Notes under the pieces: model-generated
The model's input: only the letters and a program-made list of their open reading frames with translations
Told to the model about the DNA's origin: nothing
Databases searched by the model: none
Translations under genes and position numbers: made by a program
Shown here: positions 44,396 to 55,665 of the stretch, piece by piece
Numbering within the stretch: the first letter of the stretch is position 1
How the letters are laid out: each line of letters begins with the position of its first letter
NCBI GenBank assembly: GCA_021234155.1
Contig: JAJEKV010000018.1
Span: 15,678,180 to 15,742,179 of the forward strand
Length of the DNA: 64,000 nt
Reading direction: 5' to 3'
Source: Isoetes taiwanensis
Lineage: Eukaryota; Streptophyta; Lycopodiopsida; Isoetales; Isoetaceae

Positions 44396-45921
44396 GTAAC
44401 GTTCCAGCATAATATACGGTCCAAATACATATATTATATTGCCCCCCACCCGTACATGTCACCTTGATGACATGTACTTAGGAACCATGACGTGTTGTAC
44501 CCTAGGGGGCAACCTCGTATGTTGCACATGTCTATAAACATATGCATTTAACCCCTTTGCCTCATGGCAAAACACCATATATCCTTTTAGCCCTAAACCT
44601 AAAAGGTCATGTAAAAGGAACAAAAGGGAAAACCCTAAACCTTTTCCATTTTTGCATTTCGGCTTCCTTGGGCCATTCCAGCCACGCCAAGCTGCTAGTT
44701 CGCATTGCCAGACGCTGCCAAGCCGCCTTTGCACAACAGATCCTCCATGTTCAGCTGCCTTCGACCCAAGCAAAGGCATGGACGCGATTGGGTGCGGGAG
44801 CAAGCCAGAGATCAGGTAAACCGTGATTCTGTTGTGCAATGCCGACTTTTAGTCCGGCAATGAGCTGGGATAGCATGTTAGATTAGCCTTAGCAGTCTTA
44901 TAGATTCTGAGATCACAAGCCTTAACAAAGGAACCTAACCATGCATGCTTAGGTAGATAGAATAGATGTTATTCTATATTTCAGTTCTATGGTGATGATG
45001 TTCTATTCTATACGCATTCTTGTGTATTGGGAAGGGGGGTAGAGACCCTGAAAGCTTCAATAGTTGATGTATATAGATAGCCTCATTAATTCCCAATTAA
45101 TGCAGTCTGTGCATAAGAGCCCACCTGGTTGTGAGTGACGGGGCTAGACCGGTGGATAAGGAGGACATGTCCTATTGCAGATTGATCCCTCTGGTGTGTA
45201 AAGCCTACCAGGAATCTTAGCGGGCTAGGCTTAATGGTTTGCCACTGCGTGTAGGCAAGGCATGGGCTCGATACCTCTTGGGTGGTGCGTCGCCTTCAAT
45301 GATGTTCAAGTCGTAAACAAGCAGTGGCCCTCTAGCCCCCTGTGATGGGCATGCATACCTCTGGAGGGAGGTGAACCCCTCCTGCCTTATCGAGACTGGG
45401 GAAATGAACTCAATAGTAGCCCCCTTGGCTATGCAACCGGCAGCCTATGGTCGAGTCCCAAGACTCTTCAATCTATTCTGTAAAGTATGCACAGGAGAGG
45501 CGGATGGAGAGGATTACCCAACAGCCATGTTCCTATGCCAACCCAATCCATTGCCATGAATTCTGTCTGCAATGACTTCTGGAGACCCAAGCCGTTAGTC
45601 CATACCCCTTGAGTCTGAGCCTTGGGTAGGATCTCCCCTATGATGATGATGTTGATATGCTTTCACATGTATGCTATGGTGAGCCACCATTCGAGATGGA
45701 GCTATTTATGTTTGATGTCATGTGCTCATGTTTATTTATGCTTCCGCAGCTAGGATGGTCTCGAGGGAAGACGGGATGAATGACACGTCCATTCTTCCTC
45801 ACCGATTCCTTGGCAAGGGATGGGTGCTAGGTGGACGGCCCCTGTCAACTTGGTTGCCAGGGGGATGAACTCCAGCTTCGGATACGATGGGAGCATCGTA
45901 GACGAAGTAGGGGACGTCACA
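44396..45921 (+). repeat. 5' LTR of a second copy of the large Ty3 family (copy B)
   Basis: 1526 bases, beginning TGTAACGTTCCAGCATAATA and ending GGGGACGTCACA. It is homologous to 37181-38710 but in opposite orientation. Length and both ends agree, so it is a complete LTR. With copy A it brackets the RABA locus. Confidence 0.88.
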
Positions 45922-45922
45922 G

Positions 45923-45934
45923 TGGTATCAGAAC
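45923..45934 (+). promoter_or_regulatory. Primer-binding site of copy B
   Basis: TGGTATCAGAAC, a near-perfect initiator-tRNA-Met primer site, one base after the LTR. Confidence 0.85.
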
Positions 45935-46556
45935 CATAATCTTGGTAGACCAAGATCGAGCACTAGCCAAATTCCCTGATAGGACTAACAGTAGACCTTC
46001 AGTCTTGGGGACAACAACCCAAGCATGAACCTCGAAAATTGGAATTTTTTTTTTCCAATCCTTAGAACAATAAATTAAGACAATAATTAGAAAAGAAAAT
46101 TTTAGAAACCCTAAAAAATTCTGGCCATTAGGGAGTAACCCCACACAGAGTGCGCCCAGGCCCTTTTTAAAAATGTTGAACAGGTCTCTCGCGCACTGTG
46201 TGAGTGTTTGACCATTTTTTACCCAGAAAGATGCATGATTAGAGTAATTTGATAGCTCAGGATAGCTTAAAATTTGAATTTAAGCTAGGAAAATATGTTA
46301 TAACATCAAGAAACTATTTAGAAAACCTAAACTAGAGCCAAAGAAGTAACCCCTTACAGAGTGCACCCAGGCCCTTTTCAAAAACTTTGAACAGGCCTCT
46401 CGCGCATTGTGTGAGTGGTAGCAGTATTTTTTGTCTAAAAAAACCTAATGCCTTAATCCAACAAATACTAATGTTTTAAATAATGGCATAACATGAAAAT
46501 TGCAGGTCGGAACCCTAAATTTCCCAGACCTATAAATAAACAATTAGGGTCCTTCA
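45935..46556 (+). mobile_element. Leader of copy B with two near-palindromes, truncated
   Basis: Homologous to the leader of copy A in inverse orientation. It contains two of the family near-palindromes, at 46140-46206 (CACACAGAGTGCGC ... CTCGCGCACTGTGTGAGTG) and 46362-46418. Homology stops at about 46556, before the H3-like ORF would start, where a LINE fragment begins. Confidence 0.8.
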
Positions 46557-47350
46557 AAGTATAGGCCATGAGGTTGACATCATCAGCATATATGAGTTGC
46601 CGGATTGTGTGACGCATGAGATGGCGCCCGCACATCCGTGCTCAGAAAGCCAATCTTCCAGCTGGTCAATGTATAGGCCAAAGAGTGTGGGGGGGAGGGG
46701 GCAACCCTGACGTACTCCAATATTACTGATTACCGGTTGTCCTGATGATGTGATACGGCATGAGCATGCCTTGTATAGCCTGTATATTGCATTGGGGGTC
46801 CCTAGCTGCCGCAATTTGTCCCATAACATGTCCAGGAGCACTGTGTCAAAAGCTTTTGCGAAATCCATGAAACAACAGTAGAGGTTCTGTCAGCGATTCC
46901 TGCTATCCTCAATCAGGGTACGCAGAGTGAAGATATGATCAATGGTGGAATGCCTGTCCGGAAGCTTGCTTGTGTGAGAGCTCGCACATCTGCCTCCTCT
47001 GCCCATATTGTCAGTCGCTGCTCAAGGATGCCAGCCAACAGTTTTGCAAAGAGAGAGCTTACCATAATAGTGCGATAGTTGGCTGGGCATTGAGGATCCC
47101 CGGCCTTGTATATGGGCACAACTCTACTAGTGGTCCACTGCGGAGGGAAGCCTTCTTGCAGTGCTTTATTGAATAATGTCGTGAGGACAGGCACTAGTGG
47201 AGGCCCAGCCCATTTCAGAAGTTCCGCCTGTATGCCATCTAAATCTCCTGCCTTCCCATTAGCTAGGCATTGCAAGCCCCTGATGACATCTCCCTCTGTG
47301 ATGACCAGAGCCATGCCTATCTATGGAGGGACTGGGGCCCGGCCCCCGAG
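46554..47350 (-). pseudogene. LINE-type non-LTR reverse transcriptase fragment
   Basis: Minus strand, in order: VITEGDVIRGLQCLANGKAG, LLKWAGPPLVPVLTTLFNKA, FPPQWTTSRVVPIYKAGDPQ, PANYRTIMVSSLFAKLLAGI, then MDFAKAFDTVLLDMLWDKL, GVRQGCPLPPTLFGLYIDQL and, in a shifted frame, IYADDVNLMA with the catalytic YADD box. This is the core of a LINE reverse transcriptase. The N-terminal endonuclease and everything after the YADD motif are missing, and at least two frameshifts occur. Confidence 0.88.
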
Positions 47351-47359
47351 CGGGTCGTA

Positions 47360-48317
47360 AAGCTGTTGCAAGTATTGTACCCATTGCTCCGAGGTGATGT
47401 TCCCTGAAAGATCCATTCATTCAAGAAAAGAGGCAAGAAGAGGGTGACGACATCGCTTGCCAGCAGGTGGCTCGCGAGGCACCTCTTCGTGAGGCTTTCA
47501 ATGTTCTTCAGATTGCTCCCAGAGCTCATACTTGATGCGAAGATGCTCCGCACGTTTGTTCCTCTAAGGTGGAAAACCTATCATAAGGATGTAACCCTAG
47601 TGACACGGCCGCCGTGGTCTCTTCGTCCATTGTAATATACATTGTAACCATCTCGTTTATGGAAAAAAAGTCTTTTCAGATTATAACTTTGTTTCGAATG
47701 CGTACACAATTTCTTTGATTTTGGTTGTGTTCTTGGTGTTATTGATTCGCGATTATAGAAAATAATGGGATTTTTAATTCGTGCTTGGACCGACTCTCGA
47801 ATGGAAAAACAGGATTTTTAGATAGTTAAATGGACCGAAAACTTTTTGCACATCCTTGTTGTGTAAAATAACAAGGTTCCAAAAAAAAACTAGGAATCAC
47901 ATGTGACACACTTTATGGTAGTCTTATTTCTAAAAGTCACATATTTTAACAAATGATGTTTGGCCGTCTATTGTCCTAAAAGAAAATCACTTTTCCATTA
48001 TGAAAATAGGGTAAAAGCATATAGCTGGGGGTCATTTTTTATGTCAGCGACAGTAGGTGCTTAGGGGGTGCTTTAGGTGAGGGCCCCCCTTTTTTTTATG
48101 GGTTGAAGAATTTTTGATGGGTTGAAAAACGGTGAAGAACGCGCGAAACAGGTTTAGCTCTCCCATCCGAATTGGGAAATTCGTTGGCCATGTCAGCGAT
48201 CCGGCTGTAGGGGCTGATTCTCCCGCTCCAATTTGGCGGGTTGAATCAGCTCCAAGAAAATTTTGAAAATTAGATGGAGAATAGTTGGTTTAGCAAAAAC
48301 ATTTTCGATGAAATTCA
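47360..48317. other. Spacer without recognisable gene
   Basis: 47360-47640 is moderately GC-rich with weak coding character; 47640-48300 is AT-rich. No promoter can be assigned for the gene starting at 48318. Confidence 0.4.
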
Positions 48318-51305
48318 ATGGATTTGGTTGAAAGATACGCTGCTGAATTTGCAGCACAGTTTGATGGCCAGGATCTAGAAGACCTTGCTGCTGCTCTTGG
48401 TATTGATCTGGATGAATTCCTCCCAAACTTTGTTGTGCAGCATGAGGTATCAAATTCACAGGATGTTCATGAAATTGTGGATCCATATGCATCTGCACCT
48501 GCAACTGTGGTACCTTCATCTCCAGTATATTTAGTTCCTGAAGCCTCTACAACATGCTTTGGTGATTGCAAAAAGGTGTGCAATTGTGCATCCCCAAATA
48601 CTGTATGTAGAAGAATTCTATCAGCCAGAAGGAGATTACAAAGGAAAAGGAAGAGAGAGCAAGAGAAATTCGTCCTCGAAGCAAATAAGGGCAAAGAAAA
48701 ACTCACCACCAGGCAGAAACAAAAATTCGCGAAGCAAATTGTGGATTTCACCAATAAGATATGCCTTAATTTGAATTTTGAGGATAGAAAAGAGGTTTTT
48801 GCAAGAGCAGCAGAACAGCTTCCTGAATATGGTATCATAGGAAATAAAGAATTGAATGTTTACAAGCATGCTGTTAACAATGTGAAGGAGACTCTTGCTG
48901 TCAAGAAACGTTGCAGGACTCAGGATATCAATCAAGCAAGGTCCTCTACCTTGATGATGGTCATCCATCGAATGTAGCAATCGTACTCTTTATTGCAAGG
49001 GTTCTAAACTTGAAAAGAAGGGTTGTATGTGCTGCTGTGGACAAGAGGAAATTGGCTGAGATTGGAGGACCCTGGTCCATGTTCAATAAGAAGTCTAGAT
49101 CAGATAGGCTCTCCGATGAAGACCGAGAAAATGTATATAACTTTTGGATCTCGAAAACCCGTGTCTCTCCTAGTAAAAGGCAAGTCATTAATTTAAGGAG
49201 ACATTTGAATGGGAAGAAAGTATCAAAGCCTTATAACTTGCATGCAATTCACTTCTTGGAAGAATCACAGGTACTTAATGCTTTTTTTGTTATGAAATTT
49301 GGATTTAATTCAAAATAGATTGCTTTTTAAAATGCAGGTAATGTTTTATAAAAGATTTAAACGTGTATATCCGGACATGAAGATAGGTTTGAGGTTTTTT
49401 AAAACCTTAAAGCCTAAATTTGTTAAAAGACTCAAAGATAGAGAGACGTGTTGTAACGGGCCCATGGTAGACCGCTTGAGTATTCGAACCTTGAATGTGC
49501 CTGTGGGGCGTTCCCGAGACACCGGCATAAATGGGTAGAAGCGACTACTCATAAACGTCTAGACGGTTTTGCCCAGTTGGTTAAGGGCATGTCGGTTAGG
49601 AATGTTACAGTTGGTATCAGAGCAGGTCTCGAGTTCGAGTCTCCATGGGTGCCTATATGCATGGGTAATTTGCAAAGACTTGGTAATCATTGTGACATGG
49701 TATGACATAAACATGGTATAGCCTTGGATGCTCGAGGACGAGCATAGTTCTAGTGGGAGAGACTGTAACGGGCCCATGGTAGACCGCTTGAGTATTCGAA
49801 CCTTGAATGTGCCTGTGGGGCGTTCCCTCGGTTTCACCGCATAAATGGGTAGAAGCGACTACTCATAAACGTCTAGACGGTTTTGCCCAGTTGGTTAAGG
49901 GCATGTCGGTTAGGAATGTTACACGTGTTGCTGCATCTATCACATGAGAATGGAGTTTGTGAGGCAGGCATTGAACAAAATGAGACGAGATCTTAGCATT
50001 CACGGTGGAAAATGTACTTGTAAGTGTGCTATTTGTGGTGCAGGCCCAAGATGTGAAGCATACACTCACACTTTCAATAGTGTGAGTGACATGTGGAGAG
50101 TTATAGTATGTCCAGAGAATGACACAACAGATTGGTATAAGTCAAAGTGTTTGAAAATGGAATGTAATGATTGTGGCCTCAATTCATTTTTGAAATGTCC
50201 GAAATTTGCATTTATGAAATTTTATAGCATTCTACTGTTTACAGGTGAAAGAAACTCATGTGAAGGATGTTGGTAAAGGGGGTAAATCCATTGTCAACAC
50301 GAAGGATGTAATGAAGTTGGTGTACAAGAGCACGTCCTTGCATGAATTCATGGAACATGCTGATGTAGTGGTCAAACAATTCATTCCTCATAACTACACT
50401 GCAAGATGGCAAGCAAATCAGTTTAAAGAGTGTTTGCAAACTTTCCCAACCAATACTGTCATATCTGTCATTGATTTTGCTGAAAATTATACTTTCAAGA
50501 TTCAGCAAGAAATTCAAACACTACATTGGAGGAATGATCAATGTTCGATCCTTGTGCATATCACTTACAGACATGCTAATGATGGTGAATGTCCAAATCT
50601 TGAAGTAGGTGGACGCAAGTTGGTGAAAGAGACTCATTTTTATATGTCCGATGATCGAGAGCATGATACTTCATTTGTGCAGCATTGCCTCCAAAGGCAC
50701 CACGATTATTTGAGAAGTAAAGGTATAAAATTCACAAACCATGTATTTTGGTCTGATGGGTGTGCTGCCCAGTTCAAGTCATCCAGGGCTTTTTATTATC
50801 TAGGAAGGTTCTATCAGATCAATGGAATCCAGATTGCATGGAATTTCTTTGCATCTTCCCATAGCAAAAGGGAACATAATGGTGCAGGGGCTGTCATAAA
50901 GAGAATACTCATCAGCGAGATGCTTAAGAGGGCGAGCACACCTCTACGGAATGCAGAAGATGCCATTAATTTCTTGATCGGGTATTTCACAGTTAAGAGA
51001 GGCACAAAGGACGACAATATCATTAGGTAACATTTATACCTCATTTCGCACTTCTCTACTAGGTTACATCATTTGCTAACTTGTATATTCATGTGCACAG
51101 GGTATTTTGGCTGATAAGAGTAGGTGAAGTGTGCAGAAAGTTTAGATATGATTGTGATACCTTGAAGGGAACCATGAAGATCCATACTATTAGGCCTATC
51201 TGTCAAAACAAGCCTACCATGGTAGCACATAAGTCCTTGTCCTGCTTTTGTGATAGCTGCTGGGACCTCCAGCCTCCGATCAACCTGATTCATCCTGATC
51301 TGTGA
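48318..51305 (+). pseudogene. Multi-exon DDE-like (transposase-type) gene, broken by a TRIM and a frameshift
   Basis: Exon 1 from ATG 48318 encodes MDLVERYAAEFAAQFDGQDL, a Cys cluster (CFGDCKKVCNCASPNTVC) and a basic coiled region. A one-base frameshift falls near 48910-48945 (then YLDDGHPSNVAIVL). Introns: 49271-49337, one ending at about 50244, and 51027-51100, the first and last fitting GT..AG in phase. The middle has zinc-binding cysteines (CTCKCAICGAGPRC, MECNDCG). The catalytic-looking core is TVISVIDFAENY, HVFWSDGCAAQFKSS and FFASSHSKREHNGAGAVIKR. The first two blocks are ~94 residues apart, as in DDE/RNase-H-fold enzymes, and the SDGCAAQ...SH.K...GAG..KR pattern recurs in uncharacterised eukaryotic proteins. 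It ends at 51305. I found no terminal inverted repeats, so transposon or domesticated gene stays open. Confidence 0.65.
49447..49928 (+). mobile_element. TRIM (miniature LTR retrotransposon) with CGTGT target duplication
   Basis: LTRs 49452-49609 and 49764-49923 begin TGTAACGGGCCCATGG and end AATGTTACA. The primer site TGGTATCAGAGC is at 49612-49623, a purine tract GTGGGAGAGAC precedes the second LTR, and the interior is only ~155 bases with no ORF. Perfect 5-bp duplications CGTGT lie at 49447-49451 and 49924-49928. Excision restores the host frame (RETCC then IYHMRMEFVRQALNK). It is inserted in an exon of the DDE-like gene, same strand. Confidence 0.95.
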
Positions 51306-52298
51306 AATTTTATCAGTTTATCTGAGCCTTTTAACCCCTCCGATGGATCAATCTCTGTCTTACCTTGGCAGCGAAGTTGGGCCTGCGCCCCTCTGCAGTT
51401 CAGCGACCTGTCCTTTCTCTGCCCCTTTGTTGCCTATCCGGTCCGACCCTGTTTAACCCTAGTATGTTCGCTCCTTACCCAAGCGGCCATCCTTTTGTTA
51501 ATGTTTGGTCAATTCTTTGGTTCACTCCGGTATTAGACAAGTGATCTCATTTTTTCAATTATCTAGATTATCTTTTGAAGGGCTTGCGTTTGTTGAATAA
51601 TTTTGTTTGCTAAGGGGGTGCTGTGGGATGCTCGATTGCTTAGGTCATTTTTGTGCTATCTAAGTTAGGTTATTTATTTGTATAAGGGATTCCGAGAGAT
51701 ATGAGGTTGTGTGTAGTTGTTATGTTAGAGTTACCCATTTAGGTTGGTTTTGTAAGATGGGCTTAGAGATGGATCTTTGGGGCTTGTCGAGAGCTTATTG
51801 CTCGTTTGATGTTTTGGATTTCTTCTTTTCACCCCATAAGCTTAGGTCTAAAATGTGTGGGGGTCATCCTTCGGGTAGACAAGTTCGGTCCCTTTGTCGA
51901 GTCAGTTAGGTAGTTAGTTATCTTGTTTACATAGTTTTAGTTGTTCTAGCTAAGTAGGTTTGCTCATTCTCGTAGAGGTCTTTGGTTGTCTGGTAGCTTT
52001 TAATGGAGGTCAGTATGAGTAGGATACTCTTTTTGTGTGTAGGGAGGTTGTTACGCTAGTTGCTTTTAAGAGTAGAGATTTTGCGGTTTTAGTTATCAGT
52101 TGTTCCTAGGGATTTACGGGTGATGTGGTTATGTTCGTTTTTACTTCCTTAACCTAGGTGAAATGGGCAGTAAGGATTTGTTCATTCGTTGGTAGCGCAC
52201 ATGCCTTGTTTTTATTTCCTTCACTGTGTTAGATGTCGATGACCACATTGCTTCTGGCGGACCACTAATGGTTTGATGGTGCGAAGTTCATTCAGCTT
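51306..52298. other. Spacer between the DDE-like gene and the DIRS gag
   Basis: T-rich on the + strand. No gene, LTR or clear inverted terminal repeat was seen. It may hold the unseen left end of the DIRS-like element. Confidence 0.35.
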
Positions 52299-52985
52299 AT
52301 GGCAGATCAAGCCACCTCGAGTGAGGCCCGCACTTCCCTCCGCGGTCGCAGAGGGAAATGGGTTGCTACTGATGGGCCGCTCCCTGCACCTCCTTCTTGC
52401 CGTACCCGCATATCCTATGCACCTGAAGCCCCTAATGTTTCTGCCATCTCGACCCCCTCTACCCCTATTGGAATCACTCCGCCTTTGGTTTCATCTGCTA
52501 CAAGCTTGGGTTCCTCAAGTTTGCCCCACATGTTTGCAGCTGCTGGGCCTTCTCGAGTTGCTCCCCCCGTCTCATTTGCATTAGTGTCCATGCCTCCTCC
52601 TCCGATATTCTCTCATGCCACAGTCGGTCCCTCCATTGGTGTAAGTCAACCTTTGCCTTCTATGGGAAATCCAGCACCTTCGCCCTCCCACGACCTCTTA
52701 CCACAATTACTTCAAACCTTACACCTTCAAATGTCTCAGATCCAGGACTTGCAAACATCTTTATATGCCTAGTCTTCTGTCCATGAACAAATTGAGGCCT
52801 TGCGGTTGGAGGTGCGGGAGCGTGCTGCACGTTCGATGCCAAGTTTTAAGCGGGAGTCTTCTCGTCATCAATAAGAGTTTTTATGTGCTACTGAAAACAG
52901 ATTTCGCGAACTGCATTCACGATTGATGGCTTTATCTCCTAGGGTGCCAGATACAGTACTCCAGATCATCCATAAAGGATGCAGA
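52299..52985 (+). pseudogene. DIRS-like Gag N-terminal part
   Basis: ATG 52299 gives MADQATSSEARTSLRGRRGK, then a long Pro/Ser/Ala-rich stretch and LLQTLHLQMSQIQDLQTSLY, an in-frame TAG at 52770, SSVHEQIEALRLEVRERAAR (coiled), a TAA, then FRELHSRLMALSPRVPDTVL and MIVTWEDI. Low-complexity N-terminus plus coil fits the ORF1 of plant DIRS elements. The zinc knuckle expected next is found 2.5 kb away on the other strand. Confidence 0.6.
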
Positions 52986-53244
52986 GGAATGATCGTAACA
53001 TGGGAAGATATCTGAAAAGCCATCAAAGAAACATCAGAACTATGAATAAGGTCGACTCTAAATGCACAACATGGACTCTTACAAACATACAACAAAGCAA
53101 AGTGTGTTCTATACCCCATAATAGAGTTTTATGCTAAAACATATGTAAGAACCATCGCAACAATCTAAATCAACCAGTAGAACCTAACGACAAATCTCCA
53201 TCCATAAGATAATATTTTGAATGAAGTATCAATCAAATATAATA
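52986..53244. other. AT-rich sequence at the left border of the inverted block
   Basis: No coding sense on either strand. The left inversion breakpoint should lie in or just before this stretch. Confidence 0.35.
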
Positions 53245-54900
53245 TTATGAAGATAAAAGGTCATTAAGAGAAAAATCACACCGCAGGGCGAACAATGCTA
53301 CATGGCGACGGGAGCCAGCAATACAAGAGGATGTAGAGGGTAGTAGAGCAAAGGAGAACTCGGGAAAGAACAGAGTGTCACGAACAAAAGGCTGCCATGT
53401 GGAAGAGTCCTTAGCTAGTAAAGGCCACCACGGGGCAGAGGGCCATGAAAATACAATCAACGTGAGCTTGGCGTGACAAAGGCGGGCATGATGTAAGACT
53501 TCTGGAACTAAAGCGGGAGGAGGAAAATAGTAGTTATTAAATAACCACCAATTATAGGAGAAAGCATCTGGGGCGATGCGATGGGGATAAGCATCTTTAG
53601 TGTTAAAGACGGGTAGAAGAGCATTGGAGGGACTAGCAAATCTGTCAACATGGTGGGGACCCCACCGCAGCTCCAAGCACTGAAATACTGCAGGAGAAAA
53701 GGAAAACTCATCAAAGCTGCGAACTTTAGATAAGTAATCTGCCCGTTCATTTTCATAACGTGGGATCCATACAGGTTCCAGACGGATATGGTGCTGATAA
53801 CAAAAAATGAGAACTTCCAACAATAGAATATATAACACTGGAGAACGGGAACCACCATTCTGCAAAAGAAAGAACACATTTTGGTTGTCACCACGGGCGA
53901 TCACCACAGAATTGACCAATAAGCCAATACATATTTGGAGGACTTGAAAGAAGGCAAATAATTCCCGCCAAGTTGAGGACAGGGCTGCACATAAGAGACC
54001 AAAGACTAGGTGCAAAGATTGGATGAATCCCAAGAATTGAGCAACTCTACGAGCAGTGACCTGCGTTGACATAAGAAGATCAGCACATATGGATAAGACC
54101 CTATTCTTTTTAGCGGCCGAGATGCGAAACACCCCCTCATGAGAGTCAACGATCAATTCTAAGAAAATGGTGCGATGGGAAAGACGGAAACGACACTTTT
54201 TCCAGGCGAAGAGGAAGCCAGCCCGCTGCAAATCGGCGATGATATGAGATTGAAGAGAAACTGGAAAAGACTGGCAAAGGAATAAGATGTCATCCACATA
54301 AGGTAAGCAACGAATGCCTTGGCCATGCCAAAGATGAACTAATTATCTGACGAGTTGTAAACACAAACGGGGCCGTGGCTAAACCAAAGGAGAGGACCCT
54401 GAAATTAAAAAATATCGTCTAGCTCGAACCCTAAGAAAGTGCAATGGGGCGGCCAAATGGCAACATGATGATAGCCGGATTTCAGGTCAACTGCAAAGAG
54501 GAAGTCATCTTGTTCACATAAATGTGAAAGCAATTCTAAGGACTAAACGAAAGAAGGGTGTCAACAAGAAGGTGTTCAGAACTCGCAGATCTAAGATACG
54601 GCGAAATTTATTAGGACCTTTAGGGACCACCCCCAAGGGGGAACAGAAAAAGGGGCAGAAAGGGACCAAGGACGCAGCACCTGTCTTAAGAAGGTCAGCG
54701 ACAGCGGAACGACTAAACTCTATATGGGCGGGAACAGATGAATGATTGGGTGCTAAAAAGGGGACTGAGGGAGGCTCGGAGGACCATCGAAGACGATAAC
54801 CGAATTGGATCCAACTTAAAACTTGTTGTGAAGAGCAAAATGATTGCCAAAAAGGTAAGGCTGCAAGAAGAAGGGTTGATGCCAAGATGAGGGATGATGG
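53245..54900 (-). pseudogene. DIRS-like reverse transcriptase and RNase H
   Basis: The minus strand opens with SWIQFGYRLRWSSEPPSVPF and LGVVPKGPNKFRRILDLRVL (RT motifs). A frameshifted stretch 54514-54297 ends in the catalytic YVDDILFLC, then a long ORF from 54297: LQRAGFLFAWKKCRFRLS, RRVAQFLGFIQSLHLVFG, the RNase H core with RGDNQNVFFLLQNGG and WIPRYENERADYLSKV, then the DIRS-typical tail WGPHHVDRFASPSNALLPVF, DAFSYNWWLFNNYYFPPPAL and PSAPWWPLLA. This tail is diagnostic for DIRS rather than LTR elements. It lies antiparallel to the recombinase. Confidence 0.88.
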
Positions 54901-55246
54901 AGGGAAAGGGTGTATATTACGAAAACATGACCAAAGATGTCAGAGTTAAAAAAACACTTAATCATGAACAGCTAAATCATCCATATAAACTTGCTAAATA
55001 AACTTCTACCAAGTTCCAAGAGACCCAATCAGGACAGAGATAAAAGCAATGATGCCTGTCTCAAAAACTAGATGCTTATCCTTCCTAACAAGAAGCCATA
55101 AAAACACTAAACAATTCCATCTAAGCAAAGATCAAAACGAGAAATCATTACGAGAGCTTCTATCTAACCTATAGAGCAATCCAAGACATAGGTATAGCTT
55201 CAGTCAACATCAAACATGCAAATCTCAAAACAACAACATTATAGCA
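54901..55246. other. AT-rich spacer inside the DIRS-like element
   Basis: Between RT and Gag knuckle on the minus strand. No ORF. It may be an intron or decayed Gag-RT junction. Confidence 0.35.
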
Positions 55247-55665
55247 TCACATTATCGGGAACCCTGGCGCTGGGGCTGGGACAAGGGTTCCTGGTGGAGG
55301 GACTCCAGACGGGAAATTAGCAAAAGGGACCCCGGCATTCATGCGTGCAAAGCATCTCTCAATGGAATGGTTGCCGCGCCCACAGAAAGTGCAAGATGGT
55401 AACTGTCCTCGCCGTGATGAAGGAAACTGTGACTGAGGAGCAACAGAACTAGCAGGTGTAAGAGTAGCCGTAGGCTTAGAAGAGGCTGGTCGCCGCTCCT
55501 GGTGCATCTGACGTGCTAACTTCAACTTGCGAGAGTCATCAGCAGAAAGAGCAAGGCCAGAATGGTCATCGAAATCAAAGGCAACATCATATCCTTCTCG
55601 GTCAGCAATGACTAAAAATTTCATGCGCTGTTGTGTGGCCACTTTACCTTAGTCTCTATCCTTCA
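55247..55665 (-). pseudogene. DIRS-like Gag C-terminal part with CCHC knuckle
   Basis: Minus strand KVATQQRMKFLVIADREGYD, FDFDDHSGLALSADDSRKL, then a zinc knuckle CTFCGRGNHSIERC and a Pro/Gly/Ala-rich end, open to 55247. Together with the + strand piece at 52299 it would make one Gag. The abrupt start opposite the recombinase N-terminus marks the right inversion breakpoint near 55650. Confidence 0.7.

Noticed and set aside
44542-44826. 94-codon ORF in LTR copy B
   Set aside because: Lies inside an LTR and is not conserved in copy A.
46554-47350. Retroviral or Ty3 RT in copy B internal region
   Set aside because: Motifs (DFAKAFD, GVRQGCPLPP, YADD) are LINE-type and on the opposite strand to copy B.
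51709-51909. 66-codon plus-strand ORF after the DDE-like gene
   Set aside because: No similarity and no conserved composition; chance frame in T-rich DNA.
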